Origin: Aplidium turbinatum
Taxonomy: Eukaryota; Chordata; Ascidiacea; Aplousobranchia; Polyclinidae
Assembly (NCBI GenBank): GCA_918807975.1
Contig: OU964921.1
Location: 44,728,498-44,792,497, forward strand
Direction of reading: 5' to 3'
DNA: 64,000 nt
The translations under genes and the position numbers were made by a program. Below the pieces are notes generated by a model. It saw only the letters and a program-made list of their open reading frames with translations, was not told the origin of the DNA and did not search any database. Position 1 is the first letter of the stretch; each line of letters starts with the position of its first letter. Shown one piece after another: positions 24,001 to 28,599 of this stretch.

Positions 24001-26366
24001 CGTCGAACCGCTGTCGTCATGCCATCAGCTGCATATGATGGCTATGCGACGTTATGTTTAGAGGTTGCTGCTCGGAACAAAACTTCTATGGAACTGCGCG
24101 ACTTCAATTGACCATTGAACTTCTGGATCCAGCAGATAAACCTCTTTGAAAATGTTGAAATGAAAAGTTAGGATCAATCCTTGGTTTAAATCTAGTCCTG
24201 AAGACTACCTCTGTGCTAAATGGGGAGAAATAAATGGCTAACATAAATCGATAGCGCTTATTTTGACCGTTAATGTATTTACAGTATATTAAATCTTGCT
24301 ACAGATTCACCTCTTTTAAATCATAAAATTTAACAAATCAAAAGTTCTGATGGACTTTTAGTGAAACCAACTTCATATGAAGTGGAAACAGAACAATTTA
24401 TAAATTTATTGTTGCTTACAAGTTTCCTTTTTTGTTTCCTTTTCAAAATATCGTCTTTGCTCAAAACAACGATATCTCTTGGCTCGATCACTGATAAAAG
24501 GATTTTAACTTCCAGGGATGACTTGGAGGAAAAGATCCAGAGATTCGAGATGTATGTCGACATGGAGATCCATTCTCCAGATCGTCAATGCATAATGACC
24601 GCGCGAAAGAAGCTTATTGATATTACACGATACCGCGTCTTGTTGAAGCTCCAACGCGCCATTGGAATGCGGAGTAACGCGATGCTGTTGGAAGCTTTGA
24701 ACAATAAAAAAGTTGCGTTCGAAACCAGGATGAAGGATTACGACCTAGGAAAGGACGCAGAGCTAACATCGAACATAGAGAAAGCTGAGGAACTTGTCGC
24801 TCTTTTCGCACAAATTGAAAGAATGAAGTCGGTTGTGATGTCACTGAGGCAACCGACCATATCGGAGATCAGAAGCTACATCCATCCTCCTGTAGACGTC
24901 CGGAAGGTGATGGAGGCGACATACATCTTACTCGGTGAAGATAAGAAGAATGTCGAGGTGAGCCGTTGTTTTAGTAGCGATCAATTTTTATCTTCCAAGC
25001 ATCTCAGAAATATTGTTGTTGTTACATTATATTATGACGTCACATAGTGATTTGTTAATCTTGTTTATTACGTTGCCTCTATCAGCATTGGCATGACATC
25101 CAAGCCTTGGTGGGCAAGATCGGGAAAGATGCTTTGAAGCGGAGGATTTGGGAGCGGGACTTGGACGATATTCACTCGCACGATGCGGAGATCGCCAACG
25201 AACTCATCGCGAATCTCAAAGTCGAAGCGGTAGAAGAACTAAGCAAAGCGGCGTCCGTGTTCTACTGTTGGGTATGTACTGATCCGCTAGGGGCTGATAG
25301 AAACGAAAGAATTTCAATAAATCTATTATTGAAAAGACTTTATTTCTTGAGTAATACCTAAAATAAGTATCTCTTGATGTGTGTTATGACATGATAAGTG
25401 TACAATAATGTGATAAAATAACTAAGTATATTTCTACTTTTTCTTAACGGGACTACTCCCCAGTCAGCAAAGGTTCGTGGGGCCCACTTGGGCTGCATAT
25501 GGGTTACCCACATTGTACTGCGTGGGCCCCAGTACCTATGTGTCCACGGTTTGCAGAAATGTCCCAAGTGGGCAGCCCACCTACGTCTAATGGGTGGGCA
25601 CTGGGCAGCCTACCATGAAACCATTATTAAAATGTAAACCGCCGTCGCATTGTATCGTTGTATATATTCAATTTTTATGATTATTGCACTTTAATATAGC
25701 ATAATGGACCGGTGCAAACGTATATTTTATAATTTTTCATCATGGTGGGTAGCCCACTTCATGCCCACAGAAAGCCCAGAAAGTTTATTTCAAGAAATAA
25801 AAATAAATTCCCAGATACATTTTCATGATATGATAACATTATTAAGATAAATTCAATAAAAGATGTCGGGAATCGGTTGTAAAGAAAAAAATATGAAGTA
25901 GGCCGCGCACTTGGGGCATAATCGGAAACATCAGATAAACTCACCTTAAGCCCACAAGCCCACGAATGCCCATGGAAATCCCACGTGGGCCCCACGAACC
26001 CTTGCTGACTGGGTCTAGACTGACGTTTTCAGGAAGATTGATTGATAGAGACTGACATGTCAACGAAACCAGTGACAGCCCAGCCAGTATTCGTCCTTTT
26101 TTTGTATGTTGTCAGCTTGTAAGATAGTGTGCAAGATGGTCTAACTCCAATTTTCACCAGCGCTGATTCTTTTTCAGACTTTTATATTAAAAAGTATTAT
26201 TTTTATTCTTTGAAACTAAAGAGCGAAAGTAAGCGAGCCACCAAAGCCAAGATACAAAGATAGTTGATAATTTTTTGAAATTTTTTTTTTTTTTCAGTCT
26301 CTCTGCGTAATAAAGGAAGTTCAGGACAGGCTCCCTTCACATAGAAGAGGCCATTCTCATAAGTGA
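1..26366 (+). CDS. Gene A: single-pass membrane protein with a helical-repeat cytoplasmic rod and C-terminal dynein MTBD-like domain (5' incomplete)
   Basis: This is a spliced gene whose visible exons encode about 1350 residues. In order they are: a Thr/Pro-rich extracellular tail, a 19-codon linker, a transmembrane exon, sixteen cytoplasmic repeat exons of 57-67 codons, and four C-terminal exons that resemble the dynein heavy-chain stalk base and microtubule-binding domain. Exon ends are 1-94, 1392-1448, 1810-1977, 2916-3104, 4757-4930, 7071-7271, 7656-7826, 8693-8863, 11726-11896, 12987-13157, 13573-13743, 14465-14635, 15125-15298, 16352-16522, 16797-16967, 18123-18293, 19040-19210, 19505-19678, 21857-22030, 23588-23820, 24516-24957, 25086-25271 and 26298-26366. 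Every internal intron is phase 0 except the one after 23820, which is phase 2. There are no AAA+ motor motifs. The role is inferred: a membrane anchor or receptor that reaches microtubules. The gene starts upstream of this window. Confidence 0.8.
95..1391 (+). other. Gene A intron with a foldback element
   Basis: Non-coding and AT-rich. The part from 95 to about 960 shows no clear element. Around 1123-1347 lies a small foldback sequence, described separately. The 3' end has a good acceptor (CTTACAG) at 1391. Confidence 0.5.
1123..1347. repeat. Small foldback/MITE-like element with telomere-like core
   Basis: A 12-bp direct repeat, CCTATAAAGGTT, occurs at 1123-1134 and 1336-1347. Between the copies, GGTGAGTCCGATTCGATGAG near 1151 is mirrored by its inverted form at about 1298-1325. 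The interior contains runs of CTAACCC-type sequence like the animal telomere repeat. The direct repeat may be a target-site duplication. The family is unknown. Confidence 0.45.
1392..1448 (+). CDS. Gene A 19-codon linker exon
   Basis: A phase-0 exon between CTTACAG and GTAAGT. It encodes 19 residues beginning PAPFSSMGSV. Gene B has a linker exon of the same size (57678-57734), which supports this small exon. There are no Cys residues or recognisable domain, so it is probably extracellular spacer. Confidence 0.6.
1810..1977 (+). CDS. Gene A transmembrane exon
   Basis: A 56-codon phase-0 exon. Residues about 19-41 form one hydrophobic helix (AGILVSLLFLLAIAVATAF) followed at once by KKR, the positive-inside signal, then an acidic tail (TDEEANVD). 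This places the following repeats in the cytoplasm. The acceptor is TTTGTCCAG and the donor is GTATGC. Confidence 0.8.
1978..2915 (+). other. Gene A intron with a SINE-B copy
   Basis: Non-coding. It contains one tRNA-derived SINE of family B at about 2310-2522, listed separately, and otherwise unremarkable AT-rich sequence. Confidence 0.5.
2310..2522 (+). repeat. SINE-B copy, tRNA-derived
   Basis: It carries a pol III B-box-like segment (GGTTCGACACC) near 2399, followed by the family body ending in the ACTTAATGTTAATCTTC region. The same body recurs at least nine more times in the window. Divergent copy. Confidence 0.6.
2916..3104 (+). CDS. Gene A repeat exon 1 (63 codons)
   Basis: The first cytoplasmic repeat after the membrane. 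It has an N-terminal extension compared with the 57-58 codon standard. Helix A is KLLRELRMLTERARE and helix C includes LPEETLKDPYNALFDLK. The acceptor TTTTCAG sits directly before an ATG, but the exon is internal. Donor GTAAGT. Confidence 0.75.
3105..4756 (+). other. Gene A intron with a SINE-B copy
   Basis: Non-coding. A SINE-B copy lies at about 3800-4018 in reverse orientation. The remainder (3105-3790, 4025-4756) shows no supported element or exon. Confidence 0.5.
3800..4018 (-). repeat. SINE-B copy (subfamily shared with 60395)
   Basis: The tRNA-like part reads on the - strand (inverted CACTCGGCTACGCAGCC near 3990). It is much closer to the copy near 60400 than to other SINE-B copies, sharing even the body around CATTAAGTGTCTTTGCCGAG. 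This indicates a young subfamily. Confidence 0.65.
4757..4930 (+). CDS. Gene A repeat exon 2 (58 codons)
   Basis: Helix A is ITKEIALIVEESKN. The loop is PPEKGLL instead of the usual P-x-A-T. Helix C is TAYVTLEDLYNHLKI. Acceptor TTCACAG, donor GTAAGA. This is the most divergent repeat in gene A. Confidence 0.75.
5349..6790. repeat. 24-bp minisatellite, about 60 copies
   Basis: A tandem array of the unit GACCATTGTGATGCATCAGT plus TGAA with few variants (GCATCA, GTTTCA, GCTTCT, ACATCA). It lies in the intron between 4930 and 7071. Because 24 is divisible by 3 and the unit lacks stops in several frames, long open frames occur on both strands: DHCDASVE repeats on +, QWSSTDAS repeats on -. No convincing splice borders flank it, so it is most likely intronic and non-coding. 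Confidence 0.95.
7071..7271 (+). CDS. Gene A repeat exon 3 (67 codons)
   Basis: A long-form repeat with a roughly 9-residue N-terminal extension (NRMPPDHEK), the same form as the 67-codon exons of gene B. The core has LRAATQEAKDEHATTE and ASYEALDNLKHRLYE. Acceptor ATTATTTAG, donor GTGAGT. Confidence 0.8.
7656..7826 (+). CDS. Gene A repeat exon 4 (57 codons)
   Basis: Standard repeat: VVDDLNEFTFEAKTPSADL, then LQKQLDLAEGM, then VPYEVLEELKLRLN. Acceptor CGTCACAG, donor GTAAGA. Confidence 0.8.
7827..8692 (+). other. Gene A intron with a SINE-A copy
   Basis: Non-coding. A SINE-A copy occupies about 7950-8200. From 8200 to 8692 there is nothing recognisable. Confidence 0.5.
7950..8200 (+). repeat. 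SINE-A copy, tRNA-derived
   Basis: It shares with three other places a body containing AAACTTCACTCTGTCAATCT and a tail ending GATAAAGATTCAAAACCAAC. The tRNA-like head is decayed compared with the copy at 12029. Confidence 0.65.
8693..8863 (+). CDS. Gene A repeat exon 5 (57 codons)
   Basis: AMKHLHDLTEIALGPTATPY opens the repeat, then LEKEVDVAKNMGIGKDKVKK, and it ends LLKKRLK. Acceptor TTTCTCCCAG, donor GTGAGA. The P-T-A-T loop is intact. Confidence 0.8.
9776..10007 (-). mobile_element. Short hAT-like MITE inside piggyBac (copy 1)
   Basis: It begins CAGGGGCGGGTTTAG and shares GGGCCCGGGGCACTTTTAGA with copy 2 in inverted orientation. It ends GCACCTG. No matching target duplication is seen, so its right border is uncertain. 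Confidence 0.5.
10008..11190 (+). pseudogene. piggyBac transposase remnant
   Basis: Conserved pieces in order: RSFKIRPLLDEF, then ISVDESMLKFHGRLKFKQY (first catalytic Asp region), YTWNF, GTVRLNRKHMPSNL, GGVDRSDQ (last catalytic Asp), and RWYKKLFFYIVDITLVNSF. The frame is interrupted by a stop near 10353, by a MITE insertion after MAMVW (10526-10790), and by further frame changes. The Asp of the CDSG-type motif reads as Glu (YES), as in many domesticated or decayed PGBD proteins. Confidence 0.8.
10526..10790 (+). mobile_element. Short hAT-like MITE inside piggyBac transposase (copy 2)
   Basis: Termini CAGGTGCGGATTTAG and CTAAATCCAGCCCTG are inverted repeats. The flanking octamers GGTGTGGA and AGTGTGGA match at 7 of 8 bases. 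The insertion splits the transposase between MAMVW and the KDV motif, so it is younger than the piggyBac copy. Confidence 0.7.
11726..11896 (+). CDS. Gene A repeat exon 6 (57 codons)
   Basis: AKDDLKAVIHESKNLKAGHP, then LRTALDVLQNLGIPEEHLKD, ending MLRKRLN. Acceptor CAAAATAG, donor GTGAGT. Confidence 0.8.
12029..12277 (+). repeat. SINE-A copy, best preserved tRNA head
   Basis: It begins with a tRNA-like A box (GATAGCTCAGTTGGTTAGCG) and a B-box-like GGTTTGATTCTC, then the family body and tail. It is interrupted relative to a true tRNA and is not a tRNA gene. Confidence 0.7.
12645..12914 (-). repeat. SINE-D copy, tRNA-derived
   Basis: It matches 63318-63585 along its length, including GGTGAGCGGTGTT and the inverted tRNA-like end AGCCAACGCCTTATTCGTTG. 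Pol III boxes read on the - strand. Confidence 0.65.
12987..13157 (+). CDS. Gene A repeat exon 7 (57 codons)
   Basis: AMEELKHVTNEANQPTVSRS, then LLKVMEEFHIPEDQLKASYD, ending LVNKLR. Acceptor AATGCACAG, donor GTAAAG. A close match to the repeat consensus. Confidence 0.8.
13573..13743 (+). CDS. Gene A repeat exon 8 (57 codons)
   Basis: ELDELAEIIEQAKKTSSDRH, then LERQLQTCVNLDILPLQLQD, ending VEKLNNRVE. Acceptor CCTCACAG, donor GTGGGC. The P-x-A-T loop is replaced by T-S-S-D. Confidence 0.75.
13744..14464 (+). other. Gene A intron, no recognised element
   Basis: AT-rich non-coding sequence with a short GAT microsatellite at about 13867-13887. No transposon ends or additional repeat exon were found. 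Confidence 0.5.
14465..14635 (+). CDS. Gene A repeat exon 9 (57 codons), GC donor
   Basis: VLEGLKDLSLTARNTASGRS, then LSKQIEMAEEVNITSEILDE, ending EILKLRIK. The length of 171 bases fits only if the donor is AAG|GCGAGT, a non-canonical GC-AG intron with an otherwise strong donor context. Acceptor GTTCTAG. Confidence 0.75.
14636..15124 (+). other. Gene A intron, no recognised element
   Basis: A GC-AG intron. It contains an imperfect local repetition of GAGACTTATTTTC-like sequence around 14855-14930, but no transposon or exon signal. Confidence 0.45.
15125..15298 (+). CDS. Gene A repeat exon 10 (58 codons)
   Basis: ILDELNSLTEEAILVRPVTK, then LQRHIELAKTMKVPEHSLKS, ending LLTKQLE. Acceptor TACAG, donor GTAAGA. 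Confidence 0.8.
15299..16351 (+). other. Gene A intron, no recognised element
   Basis: About 1 kb of non-coding sequence. Around 16240-16310 GAAGTGGAGATACACATAAG lies opposite a roughly inverted copy (CTGTGTACCTCCACTTC), so a hairpin is possible. No transposon was identified. Confidence 0.4.
16352..16522 (+). CDS. Gene A repeat exon 11 (57 codons)
   Basis: Almost the consensus repeat: VLDDLKTTITEARDPNATLS, then AAEDLHIPEDYLKESQKVLE, ending MLNRRLK. Acceptor CACTTTTCAG, donor GTATTG. Confidence 0.8.
16797..16967 (+). CDS. Gene A repeat exon 12 (57 codons)
   Basis: VMAELDAVVAEAGLPKSGKE, then LKKHIQEAEGLLITQSQLQE, ending QLAQRIT. Acceptor TGCTCGCAG, donor GTGAGA. Confidence 0.8.
17060..17940. 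repeat. 37-bp minisatellite, about 23 copies
   Basis: The unit is two similar half-units, TTCATGTTCAGCAGGTTG and TTCATGTTCGACAAGCTTG. It lies in the intron between 16967 and 18123. As 37 is not a multiple of 3, one copy-to-copy frame cycles through all three frames, and all three + frames stay open for over 200 codons. The last copies after 17860 are interrupted by unique sequence. Confidence 0.95.
18123..18293 (+). CDS. Gene A repeat exon 13 (57 codons)
   Basis: TRKKLVFLTEEASVPTAAQS, then KLQECIQFAQDLQIPEDELT, ending LLEERLT. Acceptor TATTACAG, donor GTGAGT. Confidence 0.8.
18294..19039 (+). other. Gene A intron, no recognised element
   Basis: AT-rich non-coding sequence with no repeat family member or exon that I can support. 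Confidence 0.45.
19040..19210 (+). CDS. Gene A repeat exon 14 (57 codons)
   Basis: ARESLRIVTEEARDPASSHD, then LQHAMNEVKDLGIPHELISD, ending ILKKRIR. Acceptor GACGTCACAG, donor GTGAGT. Confidence 0.8.
19505..19678 (+). CDS. Gene A repeat exon 15 (58 codons)
   Basis: IVQDLKPITDDAEHPDSDFL, then LRKQLDVAEVLRIPPEITEP, ending KLFERMER. The donor CGG|GTTGGT is weak, but the position is fixed by length and phase. Acceptor TTCTTCAG. Confidence 0.75.
20050..21221. mobile_element. hAT MITE (outer), inserted in SINE-A
   Basis: Termini CAGGGGTCACCAAACT and AGTTTGGTGACCCCTG are inverted repeats. The target duplication CTCAAGCG is found at 20042-20049 and 21222-21229. About 422 bp long once the inner insertion is discounted. 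No coding capacity. Confidence 0.85.
20207..20948. mobile_element. hAT MITE (inner), inserted in the outer MITE
   Basis: 742 bp with termini CAGTGGTTCTTAACCT and AGGTTAAGAACCACTG. The target duplication AGCTACAC is perfect (20199-20206 and 20949-20956). It contains several internal inverted repeats, such as TTAAGGCACATCT around 20710-20750. Confidence 0.85.
21261..21856 (+). other. Gene A intron remainder, no recognised element
   Basis: AT-rich sequence between the nested insertions and repeat exon 16. Nothing supported. Confidence 0.4.
21857..22030 (+). CDS. Gene A repeat exon 16 (58 codons), last repeat
   Basis: IKDSLMECKLRACQANANVY, then MQDQIDHADSLHIPKEEYPE, ending SLKGREKE. Acceptor GATTGTCAG, donor GTTGGT. 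Directly precedes the dynein-stalk-like exons. Confidence 0.8.
22031..23587 (+). other. Gene A intron with an inverted partner of an intergenic repeat
   Basis: Around 22360-22660 the sequence matches, in inverted orientation and imperfectly, 27560-27880 in the spacer (for example ACCATTCGTCATAGCACATG against its complement). A SINE-A tail fragment lies near 22184-22220. 22700-23587 shows nothing further. Confidence 0.5.
23588..23820 (+). CDS. Gene A helical exon before the MTBD-like domain
   Basis: 78 codons. It begins like the repeats (VDTLKMDLRNALSSVDTTFM) but then diverges. The motif NWNPEDTEWKELL is also found in gene B (TWDPEDMEVFELV), so this is a conserved transition module. It ends in phase 2, the only non-zero phase in the cytoplasmic part, and gene B keeps that phase at the same place. 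Confidence 0.8.
23821..24515 (+). other. Gene A phase-2 intron with a SINE-B copy
   Basis: Non-coding. A SINE-B copy in reverse orientation lies at about 23862-24050; the rest is AT-rich. Confidence 0.5.
23862..24050 (-). repeat. SINE-B copy
   Basis: It starts GTCGTATCCAGGCTTACGCC and contains TTTAGATTAAGTGGACGGGA, both shared with the copy at 39630. The tRNA-like part is decayed. Confidence 0.6.
24516..24957 (+). CDS. Gene A coiled coil plus start of dynein MTBD-like domain
   Basis: 442 bases, exactly the length of the gene B counterpart. About 110 residues of charged helix lead to SEIRSYIHPPVDVRKVMEAT and YILLGEDKK. In dynein heavy chains the end of stalk coiled coil 1 and the first head helix read E-[IL]-[KR]-S-x-x-x-P-P-x-x-V-x-x-V-M-E-A-x-x-x-L-L-G, so the match covers the diagnostic junction. 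No nucleotide-binding motif is present. What the head binds is inferred from the family. Confidence 0.8.
25086..25271 (+). CDS. Gene A rest of the dynein MTBD-like head
   Basis: 62 codons: HWHDIQALVGKIGKDALKRR, then the D-x-x-x-I element RDLDDI, and finally ELSKAASVFYCW. The last element matches the A-S-x-A-x-x-x-x-x-W end of the dynein head, where coiled coil 2 begins. Acceptor CTATCAG, donor GTATGT. Same length as gene B exon 29334-29519. Confidence 0.8.
25272..26297 (+). other. Gene A last intron with a MITE
   Basis: It contains a 555-bp MITE (25459-26013). The 3' end has a long pyrimidine tract (run of T at 26280-26294) and CAG at 26297. Confidence 0.55.
25459..26013. mobile_element. MITE with CCCAGTCAGCAA ends
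   Basis: Terminal inverted repeats start CCCAGTCAGCAAAGGTTCGT and end with the complement at 26013, about 30 bases with few mismatches. Subterminal GGGCCCAC-type palindromes are frequent. No clear target duplication, so the superfamily is not assigned. Confidence 0.7.
26298..26366 (+). CDS. Gene A terminal exon
   Basis: Encodes SLCVIKEVQDRLPSHRRGHS then HK and TGA. The short exon was chosen because its first residues match the gene B terminal exon (C-[VI]-x-x-E-[VI]-Q). It would be the start of dynein coiled coil 2, but the protein stops after 22 residues. No AATAAA was found in the next 200 bases. Confidence 0.7.
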   Translation, partial: SLCVIKEVQDRLPSHRRGHSHK

Positions 26367-26573
26367 AGTTATTCATCCGAGAATGTAGACCAGCATAAAA
26401 GCATGCCACGTATCGAATCTCGTATCATATTTATTGAAATACAGTTCAGATTATATGATTCTTGTATTTGAAATCTTCCGCATGAAAGTTTCATAATGGA
26501 GACTGAGCCTGTGAGCCATTGTTTTTTCATAATGAGCTAACAAGTAACAAAAGGGGTTACCAGGTTATAAAGT

Positions 26574-26886
26574 TTTGTTTTGTTTGTTTATCTTTATCCT
26601 GCATTGCGGGAAAGCGGACTTGAGCGCTATGCATCGGTGTACGCCTTCCGACGTACACCTGACCCACGCTGCAGCCGACGGCAATGTCTGTTTTCCGGTT
26701 GTCTACTTTACTTAGGCTATGACTTAAATTTGGTACTACCCATTACTCGAAATCGATCACTAGGTAGAGGCAATTATCGTTAAGTTTCTTGCCCAGAGAA
26801 ACAACAGCAAGTTCGGGTGGCTGGAGTCGAACATGCAGGCTCTCGACTGCGAGCCCAACGCGCTGACCACTCGGCCACGGCGGCCA
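26574..26886 (-). repeat. SINE-C copy, tRNA-Ser/Leu-like
   Basis: The - strand begins GGCCGAGTGGTCAGCGCGTT and has the B-box-like ATGTTCGACTCCAG. The body ends in a (TTTG)n tail at 26574. Nearly identical to 44145-44456. Confidence 0.75.
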
Positions 26887-27889
26887 AGTCATTGAGTTAC
26901 AAAGGAACCTACCGCGAATGCAAAATCTTAACCTTGGTATATCAAGGTAGCGACACTTAGCGTCAAACATGTTACTAGTCAACTAATTGTAGGGTCACTT
27001 GTCTTTGGCCCAAACCTCTACTTATACCGCTTCCCATACTAAGGACTTCATAAGTTGAGACCCTGCCATCTTACTTCGATTCCTCTTGTAATTTTGCAAT
27101 GTTATACAAAAAAATACTGCGACTGAAGCTGAGTGTGTTTGAATATTTCTTCATTTGGTCATCCAAGAGAGATTGTTGAGCAATCACTCAAGGGGGCACA
27201 AGTTTATCTTCACTGTAAGAGCGAATGCTGGTTTTGTGCCAAATCTTTACTGTCACTCATTATAGTTATATACGGGGACTCGGTTGGGAAAATAGTTATC
27301 TGCAAACATGAAAGGGACAAATAGACTGCAAGTAAATTCCAAACACTGATGTAGAAATACTGTAGAATTTACTTGCATCGAATAGTTTTTGTTGTTCCGG
27401 GCCGAATTTCTATCTCGTGTACTGTTTGCTTATGACTGGACTTTTGCCTCACCCATTGTAGATGTCGATATATGCGAATTTTAGATCAGATATTTTGTTA
27501 ATGAAAATTTACTGACTTCCAATATGATACTGATGCAGCCTCCAGTGAACGAAAGATATTTACTGACAACGACATACTTTTGACACCGATGCTCAATACT
27601 TTGACTACACAAGATGCATCACAAAGCTAAAGGCTAAACAATAAACATGTCTAAGTTGCAATAGATTGAGTATCGCGTTTAGCAGCAGGATCGTTGCTTA
27701 CTTCACAATGTGGATATTAACGACCCGTTTTAGCCTGATGCTGCGAGTTCGCTGTGGTAATAACGAATTGCTCTAGCTTACGGAACACAGTTCCCTAGTC
27801 ATGTGCTATGACGAATGGTGTTGGAGTCAGTGAGTCGTTCTTTAATGCGGCTTTTGTTTAGCTTGATGATGCTATCTATGACAGACAGG

Positions 27890-28074
27890 TCATGGACTTC
27901 TAAATAGTAGCATCTGGACTGGAAACGCAGTGACCAACAAAAGGCCAAACAGTTGGTACAACAGTTGGCCAACAGGGTTAGTTACTTGGCTGTTGGCCAA
28001 CTGTTGTACCAACTGTTTGGCCTTTTGTTGGTCACTGCGTTTCCAGTCCAGATGCTACTATTTAGAAGTCCATG
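27890..28074. repeat. 185-bp palindrome with 85-bp arms
   Basis: The arms 27891-27975 and 27990-28074 are perfect inverted copies around a 14-base loop. A possible 6-bp target duplication GACAGG lies on each side (27884-27889, 28075-28080). It could be a MITE made only of terminal repeats. Confidence 0.8.
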
Positions 28075-28489
28075 GACAGGCCGTTAAAATCTACATTGTG
28101 AAGTACGCATATCTAAGTTGATTGATTGACGCGCAGAGAATGCGGTATGCTTCGGTTCGAATCCTATAGCCGACAGACAAAGACCGTTATGTTGAACAGT
28201 GAACACCTCAAAGCAGCTTGAGCTGAGATTCTTGCGGTTTTTCCAAACATTACTGGTGAAACTTTGTCTGCTATGAACGTCCATATACTATTACGTCACT
28301 GAGGTTATCAGGCAACGTAAACAATGGCGGCCGTGTTTGCGCCGATACTGCCGAGTTCAAGGTCAAAGAATGAGCAGGTTAAAATCTGGTAGCGACAAAG
28401 GACAGCAGTTACACCTCAATCGCAAGGCTCGCTTCAAAAGCTATATTTTGCGCATGAACGAACACAATCTTCCTTGGTGTAACGCGACT

Positions 28490-28495
28490 TTTATT
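28490..28495 (-). promoter_or_regulatory. Gene B candidate poly(A) signal
   Basis: AATAAA on the - strand, 57 bases after the gene B stop codon. Spacing and sequence fit a cleavage signal, but there is no transcript evidence. Confidence 0.4.
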
Positions 28496-28551
28496 TCGAT
28501 CGACGCGCATTCCAGAACAAATAACATTTCAACCTTCCCATCTCCACGTAG

Positions 28552-28599
28552 TTACTTCCAGACTTCGCAGCATTGTATTTCTTGGGTGATACAGTTTGT
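28552..28599 (-). CDS. Gene B terminal exon
   Basis: Encodes TNCITQEIQCCEVWK and TAA. It shares C-[VI]-x-x-E-[VI]-Q with the gene A terminal exon, and phase 0 fits the previous donor. Acceptor GCCTTTGCAG. The protein stops 15 residues after the head, so coiled coil 2 of a true dynein stalk is almost absent. Confidence 0.7.
   Translation of the reverse strand, partial: TNCITQEIQCCEVWK

Larger units (their letters stand above)
26367..28551. other. Spacer between the two convergent genes
   Basis: 2.2 kb between the stop codons. It holds SINE-C (26574-26886), an inverted partner (27560-27880) of the gene A intron repeat at 22360-22660, a 185-bp palindrome (27890-28074), and a tRNA-like SINE scrap near 28126-28180. 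No open frame with support. Confidence 0.55.

Noticed and set aside
23588-25271. A complete dynein heavy-chain gene or pseudogene
   Set aside because: No AAA+ modules, Walker motifs or linker sequence occur anywhere in the window. The head-like part is spliced in phase to the helical repeats in both paralogues.
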